NCBI GenBank assembly: GCA_002716625.1 | Contig: PBAS01000035.1 | Span: forward strand, 1-38,108 | DNA length: 38,108 bases | From: Phycisphaeraceae bacterium | GTDB lineage: Bacteria; Planctomycetota; Phycisphaerae; Phycisphaerales; Phycisphaeraceae | Direction of reading: 5' to 3' | Shown: in pieces, positions 7,646 to 16,952 of the stretch | How the letters are laid out: every line of letters starts with the position of its first letter | Numbering within the stretch: position 1 is the first letter of the stretch | Made by a program: the position numbers and the translations under genes | Notes under the pieces: generated by a model | What the model was told of the DNA's origin: nothing | What the model saw: the letters and a program-made list of their open reading frames with translations, nothing else | Database searches by the model: none

Positions 7646-8563
7646 TTAGGGTGTCGCCTGCGCGGTTTCTGCGTAGATGTCCTTGTCCACGATCCGGCTC
7701 CAGTGATCCAGGATCTGCCGCCACATCGGGCCAGGTTTGCCATCTCCAATGGCAGTTCCATTGATGCTGGTTACAGGCCCAAGGCAGTATGGTGTCGTAG
7801 GGATCCACGCCTCATTGGCGTTGATGACATCGTAGAGTTGAAGGTCCCGTTCCTCGAATTGAATATTCATATCCGACAAGATCTCGGTAAGAACGGTTAG
7901 GCTGATGCCCCAGAGAATATTGGCGCGTTGTGGTGAAATGACTTTTCCATCTTGGTAGATGACAAAATTTGAACCGCAGGTTTCGGTGATATTGCCGTGA
8001 ATGTCAAGGTAAAGGGCCATTGCGTCAGGATTATTCTGCAGAATCTCCTGCTCGCCAATCCACATGTGCAGACGGTTTCGGTTTTTGATCTTTGAAGAAA
8101 GGCATTGTGGGGGCCAGTGGCGAGGCGTAGGTGTGACACACTGTGCGCCGTGAAGAAAAATATTGCGCCATAAATGAAACTGCATCGGGAATGTGTGTTG
8201 TACATAGGTGGGTGTGGGCGCATTATTCAGGCCCGCACCCCCTGCGTAAACCGCATTTTCCCCGGCTGTCATGTAGTAGACGAGGCCTATTTCATGATCC
8301 GGGTGAATCTTGCTGTTATGTTCAATCAAGGTTTTTGAAATGGAGATGCTTTCCTCGATGCAAACAGGCGGTTCAATGTGGGCATACTTGCAGGATCGAT
8401 AAAACCGCTGCACATGATCTTGGATTCGGTAGGGCTCTGTGTGGAAGGTCCGAAGGAAATCAGTGACAGCTGCGCCCAGCACGATTCCAAGATCATAAAT
8501 GGGAAGCACGCATTTTGATTCGGGTACAAATTCGCCTTTTAGATACGAGATTGTTTCGTTCAT
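7646..8563 (-). CDS. Class IV aminotransferase (branched-chain/D-amino acid type, PLP)
   Basis: 305 aa, cytoplasmic. The family transfers amino groups between amino acids and 2-oxo acids (IlvE or D-alanine transaminase) or cleaves aminodeoxychorismate. Lys160 in SSKIKNRNRLHMW is the probable PLP Lys. Glu194 in NITETCGSNFVI is the conserved residue near the pyridine nitrogen, and the GIS(LTVL) turn near 219-224 binds phosphate. The first ~120 residues form the smaller domain (YLKGEFVPESKCVLPIYDLGIVLG). Length is normal. The start ATG has no strong Shine-Dalgarno site. It is convergent with the propeller gene, with 98 bases between them. Whether it acts on branched-chain or D-amino acids cannot be decided from the sequence. 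Confidence 0.85.
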   Translation of the reverse strand: MNETISYLKGEFVPESKCVLPIYDLGIVLGAAVTDFLRTFHTEPYRIQDHVQRFYRSCKYAHIEPPVCIEESISISKTLIEHNSKIHPDHEIGLVYYMTAGENAVYAGGAGLNNAPTPTYVQHTFPMQFHLWRNIFLHGAQCVTPTPRHWPPQCLSSKIKNRNRLHMWIGEQEILQNNPDAMALYLDIHGNITETCGSNFVIYQDGKVISPQRANILWGISLTVLTEILSDMNIQFEERDLQLYDVINANEAWIPTTPYCLGPVTSINGTAIGDGKPGPMWRQILDHWSRIVDKDIYAETAQATP

Positions 8564-8698
8564 TGCGGACGCCGATTTCTGTGCCCATGAATAAAACAGT
8601 TGGCAGGATAGGCGATATGGATTCCGGCAGCTGGTTCTACGTCATTAACAGTCAAGGCGTATCCCCGCGTTGAAGGTCGTCAATGCCCAGCACGCGAT

Positions 8699-8934
8699 TC
8701 ATTGTAGAGTCCGGTTGGGGTATATGTTACCCAGGATCGACGAATCGAGATAGCTTTTGTGATGGGGATCAGGCCAGCGGGCACTCGTGTTGCCCCTTAA
8801 GAATATGCAGTCGCCGGTCTTAGCCCAGGCGCCGCCGATCAACTGAATCCACCGCTTTTAACTGCGTAGGCCTTGGCCACGAATTCTACCGTCTTCTTGT
8901 TGTTTGTCGTCGCGTTACGTACACGCCAACGCAT
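8699..8934 (-). pseudogene. Possible degraded reading frames downstream of the MFS gene
   Basis: An ATG at 8934-8932 overlaps the MFS stop codon as TAATG, a translational coupling arrangement, and opens a 31-codon frame ending in TGA at about 8839. A second frame of about 50 codons, shifted relative to the first and without its own start, continues to the TGA at 8699-8701 and reads like protein (GGAWAKTGDCIFLRGNTSA). A frameshift would join them into one frame of about 80 residues. No family is recognised, and this may be non-coding. It is the only structure I see in the 370-base gap at 8564-8933. Confidence 0.25.
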
Positions 8935-10163
8935 TATTTTTTTGGCACTGGTTTAAGCATGGATATCAGCACGAAACCAAGCACGCTCATCAATACACAG
9001 ATCCATATGGCAGGACCATATCGGCCAGTGAAATCAAAAATGCTTCCTGTCAAAAATGGGCCAACCGCACCGCCTAGGGTTCCGATGAATGCAACGATTC
9101 CAAAAAGTGCGCCGTGCGACTTTATTCCGAATAGTTCGGCGACAAGTGGGGAAACAGCGGTAAAACACCCTCCCAATGCAACACCATATATCGCGGCAAA
9201 CAGGTAAAGCATCCACGGTGTGGTTGCAATTTGCAACCACAAAAGTGCAGTGATTAATAGCATGGCGCAAACCATCATGACTCTTTGGCTGCCGATACGG
9301 TCTATGGCAAGACCGCTGGCAAATCGACCTGCCATGCTCACACCGCCAATGGTTGCGAGGACCCCTGCAGCTTGAGTTGTAGGAATCTTGATTTCAATGG
9401 CAAATGGCACAATGTGCACCATGATCGCCATGAGAGAAAAGCAAAGAAGTAGATTGGCGCTGCAAATTATCCAGAATGACCGGGTGTTTACAGCTTCACA
9501 GCGGGATAGGCCCTCGGCAGCCAAAGGTGCATCTTTCGATTCGGCCAGTTCATTTGCGTCCGGCAAAAGCCCCATGACGCCAGGGTCACGTCTCATCATT
9601 TGAGCAATTACAACAAGGACCGTCATCACACTGATACCAATGATTGCACAGGCGTTTCGCCAGCCCAAGCGGATGATGAGAAGACTCATCAGGAAAGGGA
9701 TGACCATCTGCCCAGCTCCGGAGCCGACTTTAACAATACCGGTAACCATACCTCTTTTCTTGACAAACCATCGGGCGGTCGTCGTCATGGCAATAACATC
9801 AATGGAGCTCAAGCCGACGCCAAAAATAATCCCCCAAAAAATGTATAGCTGCCAAACTGTTTCAAGTCTGGACATGAGAAAACAACCCAGGCCGAAACAA
9901 ACGGCAGTGCCGGTCATTAATTTTCGTGGTCCAATTCGGTCATTTAGCCTGCCGACAACCATGCCGAGAAGCCCCATTAAAAAGAAAGCTATGGATGAAG
10001 CGCCGGCGATGGTGGCCCTTGACCAGCCAAACTCAGTGATCAGGGGATGGAACAAAACGCCAAATGAAGCATAGGTGCCGATTCCGATCGCTTGGATGCC
10101 GAAGCAACTGGCGGCAATGACATGACTGTAGTGATCTCTGCCTGTGCGATAGATTCTTGGCAA
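8934..10163 (-). CDS. Major facilitator superfamily transporter (OxlT/monocarboxylate-type)
   Basis: 409 aa inner-membrane protein with about 12 hydrophobic segments in two six-helix halves. The central cytoplasmic loop lies around residues 195-225 (MRRDPGVMGLLPDANELAESKD). The MFS motif A is GRLNDRIGPRKLM in the loop between helices 2 and 3, with a weaker repeat in the second half (SGLAIDRIGSQR). The opening FGVLFHPLITEFGWSRATIAGA is characteristic of the oxalate/formate antiporter and monocarboxylate-type carriers, which exchange small organic acids. The start is TTG at 10163 with GGGA about 8 bases upstream. Neighbouring catabolic genes suggest uptake or export of a sugar-acid product, but the substrate is unknown. 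Confidence 0.88.
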   Translation of the reverse strand: MPRIYRTGRDHYSHVIAASCFGIQAIGIGTYASFGVLFHPLITEFGWSRATIAGASSIAFFLMGLLGMVVGRLNDRIGPRKLMTGTAVCFGLGCFLMSRLETVWQLYIFWGIIFGVGLSSIDVIAMTTTARWFVKKRGMVTGIVKVGSGAGQMVIPFLMSLLIIRLGWRNACAIIGISVMTVLVVIAQMMRRDPGVMGLLPDANELAESKDAPLAAEGLSRCEAVNTRSFWIICSANLLLCFSLMAIMVHIVPFAIEIKIPTTQAAGVLATIGGVSMAGRFASGLAIDRIGSQRVMMVCAMLLITALLWLQIATTPWMLYLFAAIYGVALGGCFTAVSPLVAELFGIKSHGALFGIVAFIGTLGGAVGPFLTGSIFDFTGRYGPAIWICVLMSVLGFVLISMLKPVPKK

Positions 10164-10463
10164 GCGTTTTATCCCGAGGTTACGAGGAACTTGCTACGAT
10201 CTTTGCCAACCACAGTCCCTCTGGCAGTGAATTGGCAGAGGATAGTAGTTGGATCGCAGGTCTGTGGGCAAATAGGCCAAACTTTCACCACAACACACCA
10301 AATATCTTGCCTAGCATAATGCAAGAGTAGTTTTCTAATTGATATTAAAATTTTTACCTTCGCAGCGCTCAACCCTATCTAGTCAGTCTTCAAAGACTCG
10401 CGCTGCAGACCAAGTTTCACACAGCCTAATATCTAGGATTCCTGGTGTATTGTTTTGTGATTA
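10164..10463. other. 300-base gap between esterase and MFS genes
   Basis: This stretch precedes the MFS start and follows the end of the esterase gene, both on the minus strand. It is AT-richer than the genes. I see no convincing gene, no clear terminator and no tRNA. A 67-codon minus frame here starts at a TTG with no usable ribosome site and shows no family features. Confidence 0.5.
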
Positions 10464-11537
10464 CTATGACGTGGATATTTTATTTTGATCAAGATGATGC
10501 TTCATCCAAGGTATCGCATGGACACCATGCCACCTGTGGTCGCCATCAAAGATGTCATGTTTTAGCATTCGGTTGGCATTCAGCAGGCGATATGCCTTTC
10601 GGGTTGTGCGTATTTGGGGTCGCACGTTGCCAAGGCCGCTGGCCCCATTTAAAAGATCCTTTGTCCCAGTCTCAACCAGCAATGGACGTGGCGCAATTAG
10701 TGCCGCGATATCACCCATGTCAACATATTCATATAAATGTGGTATGTAGTTGCATGAACAGTTGGTGTGCGAATCAAGGAGAGATTCCTTGTATCCGTAC
10801 AGGTACCCACTGATCACTGCACATCGAATCCGCGTGTCCAGGGCAGACGCCCACAGTGTCTGCAATCCCCCGCCGGACAGACCTGCACAGCCAATATGAT
10901 CTGGAATGCAATCTTTCCTTGATTGAACATAGTCAATCAGCCTGTGCAGATCCCATGTCCACATTCCTGTCACCGTTTGCCCCAACGGAAGAGCCATGTT
11001 GCTGAGCCATCGGCACGAAGGCTCGAGAATACTTTCTTTTGCCGCCTCCTCTTGGCGTTCACCAAAGCCCCGTGCATCTGGACAAAAGACCATGAAACCT
11101 TCGCGTACAAACTGCAAACCGTAATCGTAATTTTTTTCAACGATGGTTGCCGCAATCTCTGGAATCTCCCGACAACCGGCGACGGCAAGCTTTCCGCCGC
11201 TGCTATGGCCATGGGGCGCGATAACCACCTGATGGGGTCCGGGGAGATCTTTAGGGATCAGGGCATACACGGTCATGACCACTCCTGGCTCCGTCTGGAT
11301 CTCAATCCGTTGGCGTGTGTACCCCTTAAAGATCTTTTCCTCGGTAATTCTGGGTGCAAGGCTTGCGCTCAGCATTGTGTTGTAGCCGGTCAATTGCTTG
11401 AGCTTGCGGATGGTCCTAGAACGCCATTGGACCACTTCCTGCCGTCTACTGCACGAGAACGCCAGCTTTCTTCCGATCCGTGACCAGCGTTTTTGCAAGT
11501 GGCGGTGTGTCTGAAATTTTTTGCATGGTTTCGGCAT
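10464..11537 (-). CDS. Alpha/beta hydrolase, acetyl-xylan-esterase-like (Abhydrolase_7 type)
   Basis: 357 aa, no signal peptide. The fold elements are in order: PHGHSSGG (108-115, oxyanion region), PDARGFGER (153-161), nucleophile Ser221 in GLSGGG, and acidic residue Asp294 in ETGTKDLLNG. The catalytic His is at 334 or 337 in DGDHRWHG. The block NYIPHLYEYVDMGDIAALIAPRPLLVE is typical of Abhydrolase_7/acetyl xylan esterase-like proteins common in planctomycetes. The likely role is removal of acyl groups from sugars or oligosaccharides. AGGG lies about 9 bases before the ATG. It starts 38 bases after the end of the secreted GH-like gene on the same strand, so the two probably form an operon. 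Confidence 0.82.
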   Translation of the reverse strand: MPKPCKKFQTHRHLQKRWSRIGRKLAFSCSRRQEVVQWRSRTIRKLKQLTGYNTMLSASLAPRITEEKIFKGYTRQRIEIQTEPGVVMTVYALIPKDLPGPHQVVIAPHGHSSGGKLAVAGCREIPEIAATIVEKNYDYGLQFVREGFMVFCPDARGFGERQEEAAKESILEPSCRWLSNMALPLGQTVTGMWTWDLHRLIDYVQSRKDCIPDHIGCAGLSGGGLQTLWASALDTRIRCAVISGYLYGYKESLLDSHTNCSCNYIPHLYEYVDMGDIAALIAPRPLLVETGTKDLLNGASGLGNVRPQIRTTRKAYRLLNANRMLKHDIFDGDHRWHGVHAIPWMKHHLDQNKISTS

Positions 11538-11575
11538 GGCAAGGATCCCTAGTCTCTACCTCGCACGGCTGTGGT

Positions 11576-12994
11576 TCACATCGGACGTAGGCTCCAGGGG
11601 TTACCATTCGACCACTTGAACAGGTCCCCCGTACCACCGGGAAGAAGAACATCCAGAACACGTGATTCGCCTTCCACCTTTGTTTGCAAGGTTTCGATTT
11701 GTCCCGTGAGTCGGTTTAATCTTTCGATTTTCTCAACATCAGTATCGAACGTAAGGCGTACCATTCGTGAGCCGTCCATCTTGCTCATGTTAAGGCCATG
11801 GACAAGGTTCACGACCATGAAGTAATCTTCGCCCGCCTTGTCATCAAAAAATGTGATGAGCAATCTTTCCCCAGGATTATCCAAGTTGACCACCGAGTCC
11901 AGAAGATCGTGCCCCTTGAAGGCAGAGCATTCATCGGGAATCGTCTCCCCCACATAACCGATCGGGTTCTTGGTCCTCAGGTTAAGGAGGGCTCGAGACA
12001 GCGTTTGCACCTCGGGCGCTACATCCCGAACGGCATGCCATGCCCGGGTTGGCACGAGGTTCTCCAGGCGGTGACGGTCTGCGGGGTCACGCGCTTCGTC
12101 CGCTACGGTATCTTCCATCATGACCGTCCCATCATGGCCGTAGTAGAGGTAGAACATGACGCCATTCCCCCCATGGGCAAGAAAGGTGAACAGCAGGTAG
12201 CGAACGTCGGCTTCGTCAGGAAGGCGTAGCCAACCATCGGCATCACGCTGTGTGCCATCGCGCCTTATGGGCGGCTGTTCCCAAGTCTGCACGTACATCC
12301 AGTTCGGCAGGCGGTGTCGGTGGGCGGCGTCCCGGCCGCGTCGCATCTGGGCAAGGAACTGGGGGGACTCATCGTGTATCCGTAGCGGATACTTGAAATA
12401 TGCAAAAACGTCGGGCCGCGTCTGTGCGATGTAGCGATCTTCATCGTAGTCGGTGATCGACGCGGCCAACTGCTCGATGGAAAGGCAGGTCAGCATGAGG
12501 ACATCAGGGAACTTTGTGCGTACCCACTTGGTGAACTGCGCGATGTTATCCAGATGCTCTTCGGTCTTCGGGCCATCACCGGCCTTGATGAAAGTCGCAC
12601 CGGGCATATCAAGGACACGAGCGAACATCTCGTTGACCTGTAACCCATTGAGTGGTGAGGCTGGGTTGGTGACCTTCCAGTTGGGCGACACGAACCGTTC
12701 TGGATGTTCCGTTGCCCATTGGAGACCAGCCGCGTGCGCGGCCTGGTGCCACTTGAGGGAATTATGCGGTTCCATGGTGAACAGGGTATTGAGTCCCGCA
12801 GCTTTAAAATGTGCAAGACGTTCAGGCAGGTGGTCAGCTGGCAGGGTATTGTGGACTCCTGCCATCATGAAGCCATTTTTTTCCTGCCACTTTTGATACC
12901 GCTTGCCGTAGGGATACCAGCCGTATACCGAGGTCTGCGTAGTCAAGAGCGCCAAGGTGGTTGCCGCTATGATCGCCCATGTCTTCATCTTCAT
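11576..12994 (-). CDS. Secreted glycoside-hydrolase-like TIM-barrel protein
   Basis: 472 aa with a clear Sec signal peptide (MKMKTWAIIAATTLALLTTQ, cleavage near residue 25), so exported. The mature part begins WYPYGKRYQKWQEKNGFMMAGVHN. It alternates strands and helices like a TIM barrel (GLNTLFTMEPHN, FPDVLMLTCLSIEQL, RPDVFAYFKYPL, NWMYVQTWEQPP, FLAHGGNGVMFYLYY) and ends in a beta-rich domain (FMVVNLVHGLNMSKMDGSRMVRLTFD). This pattern recalls GH42 or other beta-galactosidase-like clan A enzymes. However, I cannot identify the acid/base and nucleophile Glu with confidence (candidates lie in MEPHN and QTWEQ). AAAGG precedes the ATG closely. It leads an apparent operon with the downstream esterase. 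Glycan degradation is likely; the family is not settled. Confidence 0.65.
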   Translation of the reverse strand: MKMKTWAIIAATTLALLTTQTSVYGWYPYGKRYQKWQEKNGFMMAGVHNTLPADHLPERLAHFKAAGLNTLFTMEPHNSLKWHQAAHAAGLQWATEHPERFVSPNWKVTNPASPLNGLQVNEMFARVLDMPGATFIKAGDGPKTEEHLDNIAQFTKWVRTKFPDVLMLTCLSIEQLAASITDYDEDRYIAQTRPDVFAYFKYPLRIHDESPQFLAQMRRGRDAAHRHRLPNWMYVQTWEQPPIRRDGTQRDADGWLRLPDEADVRYLLFTFLAHGGNGVMFYLYYGHDGTVMMEDTVADEARDPADRHRLENLVPTRAWHAVRDVAPEVQTLSRALLNLRTKNPIGYVGETIPDECSAFKGHDLLDSVVNLDNPGERLLITFFDDKAGEDYFMVVNLVHGLNMSKMDGSRMVRLTFDTDVEKIERLNRLTGQIETLQTKVEGESRVLDVLLPGGTGDLFKWSNGNPWSLRPM

Positions 12995-13110
12995 CTTACC
13001 TTTCTTTTAAATTCTGTAATGATCTTGGCGTGTCTACTTCTAGTGAATTGCTCCCATGTGTCCACAACGGTCTTGTCATGGCAGGTGTTTGTTCATCTCG
13101 ACCATGATGG

Positions 13111-13395
13111 CTACTGGACAATCCGTAGCCATTCCCAGCAGCTGTCTGTGGCCAGTCCGCTTTCATAGGCATCCACTACCGGCTTCCACGTCTCATAGGG
13201 TTCGTTTTCATAGTCGTGCAAGGTTGGGCACTCGATTAGGTGCATATACTCCAGTGATTTTCCGAAGGCGACCCGGTAGGAGCCCTTGTGCTGAAACTTT
13301 CCAGGGAGGCTTTCCATTAGTTCATTTATTTTTTTCTCGTACGCCGGCCTGTTGGCCAGGGGAACGGTATCAGTTGCTCTTAGCATCCAAGCCAT
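13111..13395 (-). CDS. Small NIPSNAP/dimeric alpha-beta-barrel-like protein
   Basis: 94 aa with a good ribosome site (AAGGA at 13404-13408, 8 bases before ATG), which supports it as a real gene. The pattern of beta strand, long helix, strands and C-terminal WKPVVDAYESGLATDSCWEWLRIV resembles NIPSNAP-type or EthD-like ferredoxin-fold dimers often found near planctomycete catabolic genes. No catalytic residues can be assigned. It starts 116 bases upstream of the secreted GH-like gene on the same strand, so it may belong to that transcript. Confidence 0.65.
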   Translation of the reverse strand: MAWMLRATDTVPLANRPAYEKKINELMESLPGKFQHKGSYRVAFGKSLEYMHLIECPTLHDYENEPYETWKPVVDAYESGLATDSCWEWLRIVQ

Positions 13396-13850
13396 GGGTA
13401 TTTTCCTTTGTAAGATTGCGCGGGTGTTTTATCCCATCTTTTAACGGTTGCCATTAACAGGGGATGCAGGGCGCATAATGGGATTTTTGTGATGTACATA
13501 TTCACAGCAATTTAACAGGTTTTACCGCCTCAGTCGCGGTGGAAAAAGATGCCAAAATAGAGGTTTACTGAAGCGGGCGCCCCGCGCAACCCTTGTTGAT
13601 TGGACGATGTTATATCTATCACGTCATTAATCAGGCCAAAACTCAACTAATGATCTACCTAGGTACAACGCCTTTGTGATCTCGAAATCCAAAGCATTTA
13701 TTTGTTACTTTTATGCGCCTCCACTGTCGTGCTCTTCCAACACCGGGGTTGATACGATGCTGGAATTCCCAAGGGCTAAAGCGATTTTAGATGAAACGCA
13801 GTCAGCCCCCTACGGCACTAAAACCTAAATGGCAAGATGAATAACTGGCG
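13396..13850. other. 455-base gene-free stretch
   Basis: It lies between the start of the small alpha/beta-barrel protein and the end of the 586-aa gene, both on the minus strand. I find no convincing frame on either strand. A weak 5-bp inverted repeat ACCGC/GCGGT (13524-13528 and 13536-13540) sits near its upstream third without a following T run. The small gene's promoter should lie just beyond 13400. Confidence 0.5.
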
Positions 13851-15611
13851 TTAAATGTTGCGCCGAATAAGCATTTGGCACATATTCGGTTTTCCAAATC
13901 TTTCGAGTGTATTGAACGTTACATTTGCATCTGGATATACCGTTTTGACAATGGCCTTTAAGAAGTGCCCGTTAACCCAGTTTACGACAGTCATGTGATA
14001 CTTAGCGGGCCCCTTGAAGGTGGTTCGGTAAAGTTTTCTGCCGGACTTTTTAGAATATCTTTGGGTGATCTGGTGGTACTCTTTGATGTCCTCCAAGAGA
14101 AGATCATTAATCTCTATCACGCCTTGGGGATGCAGGAGATACATAAGCTGCAAAACGCCTTCAATCAAACGGTTTGAGACATGAACGGATACATCGCTGT
14201 TAAATTCATTAAGAATGTGGACCATGATCTGGGCGAAATTTGGCAACTTTCGACCAAGGCGAGCCTCAAGTTTTTGGAGAATTGGCCAGCGAAATAAATC
14301 GTTTAGTTCATCTATGTCATCAACCGCCACGTAATTCCGATCTAATTTCAGTCCATCGCTTCGGTTGTCAGGATTGCCATAGAGGTCAAGCAGGAATTTA
14401 AAAAAGGCATCTTCACCTTTGAGATCTTCACCCATTTGATCTTGGAACTGCTTGCGATAGAGATCAATAAAAAAGCCAAGACTGCCAACCTGTGCAATGT
14501 GCTGGAGATCAATAACCAATCGGTCTATATCAAGGGTTACGCCATAGCGACGTGAATATTCTGAAGCCAGCTTGGATAAGTAACCTCGCGTTATAGTTAA
14601 TTGAGTTTCAACCTTCTGAAGTGTTCCATCAATAATAGCAAGCTTATCGCCTTCTAAATTATCAGCGACATTGGTCAAACGGAATCTCAGGTGCTTCTGT
14701 CGATTATTCTCAAGTGTCGGCTGCAATGGGTCAGTTATATCAACATGAGAAAATCGAAGTGAGACTTCCTTGTACTTTAATATCTCATGGCTCGCTATGG
14801 ATTGGCGTTTATCTTCAGGTCCTATTTTTGCAAAGGCCTCCAAGGCTTCTTTGCGCAAGGTGTCGGATTCGTCGACAAGCTCAAATGTTAGATCATATAA
14901 ATAATCCGCCAATCCATCTTCTGCTGCGATTCGAGTCAATTCATTGATAAAATCGCGGGCATAATCGATACTGGCTACGCCAAATTCACCAATCGATAAT
15001 TCGCAAGTGCATAAAGCCCGAGCGGCCTTGACGTCCTCCCAAAAACTTGCGGCATTGGCATGGACGAATTCCATGTTCTCATCAACAGACCCTTTGATGA
15101 TATCCCTGTAATCGTCAATCCCTATGGCACGCATGATAGGGGTCGTGTAGTGCCAAAAGGCGTTATTGAATATTCGGATAGGGCTTTCACTTTCAAGGCA
15201 CCAGCTGCCAATAGCGATCTTGTCGGCGATATTTGATGCTTGGGCATTTTGGATCGTATTTCCTAAATCGCTTGGATTTGGGATCTGTTCAATATCAATG
15301 GCCAACTCCGATTTATTGGTAGGAGCAAGTCGCCCATTCGCCTTGGCCAAGAACTTTCGTAACGCCACCGGCGATTCAAAATGCTGTTTGTATTTAATTC
15401 TTCTGAAGAAAACTCGTTTTGGCCAATTCTGATTGACCTGTACAGACAGGTGGCGTTTAAGATTTTCTAGGTAGTGCACCAGTCCGCTGATGAAATCATC
15501 ATCCATAAGTCCTGACTCGATGCGTATGTCGATGTCATGTTTTTCTGCAATATCCTGCTTGATTTCTTCAACGAGTTTTCGTGATGGCAAGCCAGTATTG
15601 AAATTCATCAT
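13851..15611 (-). CDS. Protein of unknown family, 586 aa, cytoplasmic
   Basis: I do not recognise this protein. It has no signal peptide and no membrane segment, and is acidic and mostly helical. Two adjacent Met codons at 15611 and 15608 are possible starts, neither with a strong ribosome site. The gene is AT-richer than the glycan genes around it. Visible segments include a charged helix LVDESDTLRKEALEAFAKI, a region RLTNVADNLEGDKLAIIDG, and a basic C-terminal domain (RYSKKSGRKLYRTTFKGP ... VNWVNGHFLKAIVKTVYPDA) that could bind nucleic acid or phosphate, which is a guess. It stands alone, with 455 bases downstream and 107 upstream to its neighbours. It could be an accessory or defence-type protein brought in by transfer, but nothing in the sequence proves that. 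Confidence 0.7.
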   Translation of the reverse strand: MMNFNTGLPSRKLVEEIKQDIAEKHDIDIRIESGLMDDDFISGLVHYLENLKRHLSVQVNQNWPKRVFFRRIKYKQHFESPVALRKFLAKANGRLAPTNKSELAIDIEQIPNPSDLGNTIQNAQASNIADKIAIGSWCLESESPIRIFNNAFWHYTTPIMRAIGIDDYRDIIKGSVDENMEFVHANAASFWEDVKAARALCTCELSIGEFGVASIDYARDFINELTRIAAEDGLADYLYDLTFELVDESDTLRKEALEAFAKIGPEDKRQSIASHEILKYKEVSLRFSHVDITDPLQPTLENNRQKHLRFRLTNVADNLEGDKLAIIDGTLQKVETQLTITRGYLSKLASEYSRRYGVTLDIDRLVIDLQHIAQVGSLGFFIDLYRKQFQDQMGEDLKGEDAFFKFLLDLYGNPDNRSDGLKLDRNYVAVDDIDELNDLFRWPILQKLEARLGRKLPNFAQIMVHILNEFNSDVSVHVSNRLIEGVLQLMYLLHPQGVIEINDLLLEDIKEYHQITQRYSKKSGRKLYRTTFKGPAKYHMTVVNWVNGHFLKAIVKTVYPDANVTFNTLERFGKPNMCQMLIRRNI

Positions 15612-15718
15612 AATGAACAGGAACTTATTTAAGCTAGTCTGATATTTTCAAGATAGCAACTTGACTTCTCTATTCAATAAGAGGCGCATGGATGTTTGTC
15701 GTTTCAGTTTTCATGACG

Positions 15719-16921
15719 TCATAGTTCCGGCGGTTGTTGGGTGTGCCCATCACTCCATGAAAGTCGATCGAAGGTTTCAACCGCGTAGATTAAACCTCGG
15801 GGGATGTGAAACGGATCTTTGACCGGCAATGCAATGACCTCTTCGACGGGCTGCCCTTGGCGGTCTAGTCGATGGTGCCACTCGCCATGTTCTGGATTTG
15901 GGAATGACCTGAATGTCCAGTCAGTTATGCGCTGGTGCCATTCAATCGTCCACGATTCCCCGCACGCTTCATAGGCCATGGGCAATCCGCACAAAGCTTC
16001 AGAGTGAACCCAGGACAGCTTCTTGTTCGCGTGTGGCAGCAAAGGATCACCACCGGCCAGATCGACATGCAGAAAAAGACCTCCGTAGTTTTGATCCCAT
16101 CCTCTTTCCAGGCTCCACTGCATGACCTCGATGGCTTTATGTTTGCGCTCAGTATCTTGAAGGTGACGGATATTCTCCAATTGGAACCATGCAGTTTCGA
16201 TGCCATGGCCGGGTCCCATCAGTGTGCCAAAAGGGGCGGGCAGGCAGGAATTATCCAGCGACAGGTACTCTACGATCGCCTGCTGGTCTGGCTGGCGAAA
16301 ATGATCTAACACATCATCCGTCAGCGCCATGCCCTGTGACAAAATATCCTGATCGTTTAGTAACTTGCCCAGTTCCCAAAATGCGAGGGAAAACTGCATG
16401 CTGACGCGTTGGGCTTTTGTTCCCTCGGGTAGTGGATAGGGTGTTGTTTCGTAACTACCGGGGTTCCTGAGATGATGCAGCACGCACTGATAGGTCTGGC
16501 GGGCCAAGTCAACTGGTTCCTGCCGCTTCGTGGCCCTTGCATATTCAACCAGGCCGCAAATGGCAAAGGCATCAGTCTGGATACTGGTTGCGTCCTGCTT
16601 GCAGTCTCCCTGGCGTGATAGCAGGTATCGCCATCGTCCATGCTCATTGCGACCATGTTTTACGAGGAATTCGAACAGGCGATCGGCAACCGCCATGTAC
16701 GTCGGGTTAGGCTGGATGCGGTTGAATGCAGCGGAAAACGTCCAAAGTGCCCGTGTCTGGGACCATACGTATTTGTCATCATTCACCACCGAGCCATTAT
16801 CTTTGATGCACGAGAGAACGCCCCCGTGTTCGTGGTCAACGGCATGGTGAAGCCACCAGCGGAGTATGTCCTCTTCTAGGATCCGACGATACTCAGAACT
16901 CAACTTTTGGAAGTTGATCAT
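15719..16921 (-). CDS. N-acylglucosamine 2-epimerase (AGE)-family sugar isomerase
   Basis: 400 aa, the normal length for AGE-family (alpha/alpha)6-barrel enzymes, which interconvert sugars by 2-epimerisation or aldose-ketose isomerisation (N-acetylglucosamine 2-epimerase, cellobiose 2-epimerase, mannose isomerase). Typical blocks are YVWSQTRALWTF (51-62), GTLMGPGHGIETAWF (His239, a catalytic candidate), KKLSWVHSEAL (His306) and KDPFHIPRGL (His372), the last being the second catalytic His region. It is cytoplasmic. It follows the aldolase fragment by 31 bases and the sulfatase on the same strand, so the three likely form one transcript for a desulfated (amino)sugar. The exact sugar cannot be inferred. 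Confidence 0.88.
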   Translation of the reverse strand: MINFQKLSSEYRRILEEDILRWWLHHAVDHEHGGVLSCIKDNGSVVNDDKYVWSQTRALWTFSAAFNRIQPNPTYMAVADRLFEFLVKHGRNEHGRWRYLLSRQGDCKQDATSIQTDAFAICGLVEYARATKRQEPVDLARQTYQCVLHHLRNPGSYETTPYPLPEGTKAQRVSMQFSLAFWELGKLLNDQDILSQGMALTDDVLDHFRQPDQQAIVEYLSLDNSCLPAPFGTLMGPGHGIETAWFQLENIRHLQDTERKHKAIEVMQWSLERGWDQNYGGLFLHVDLAGGDPLLPHANKKLSWVHSEALCGLPMAYEACGESWTIEWHQRITDWTFRSFPNPEHGEWHHRLDRQGQPVEEVIALPVKDPFHIPRGLIYAVETFDRLSWSDGHTQQPPEL

Positions 16922-16952
16922 GATGCTGGCTGGCCCTTTTGGGTTGCTGAAT

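Noticed and set aside
10169..10372. 67-codon minus frame upstream of the MFS gene
   Set aside because: It starts with TTG without a usable ribosome site and shows no domain; more likely promoter region.
13524..13540. ACCGC/GCGGT hairpin as a terminator
   Set aside because: The stem is only 5 bp, has no T run and is over 300 bases from the nearest gene end on the correct strand.
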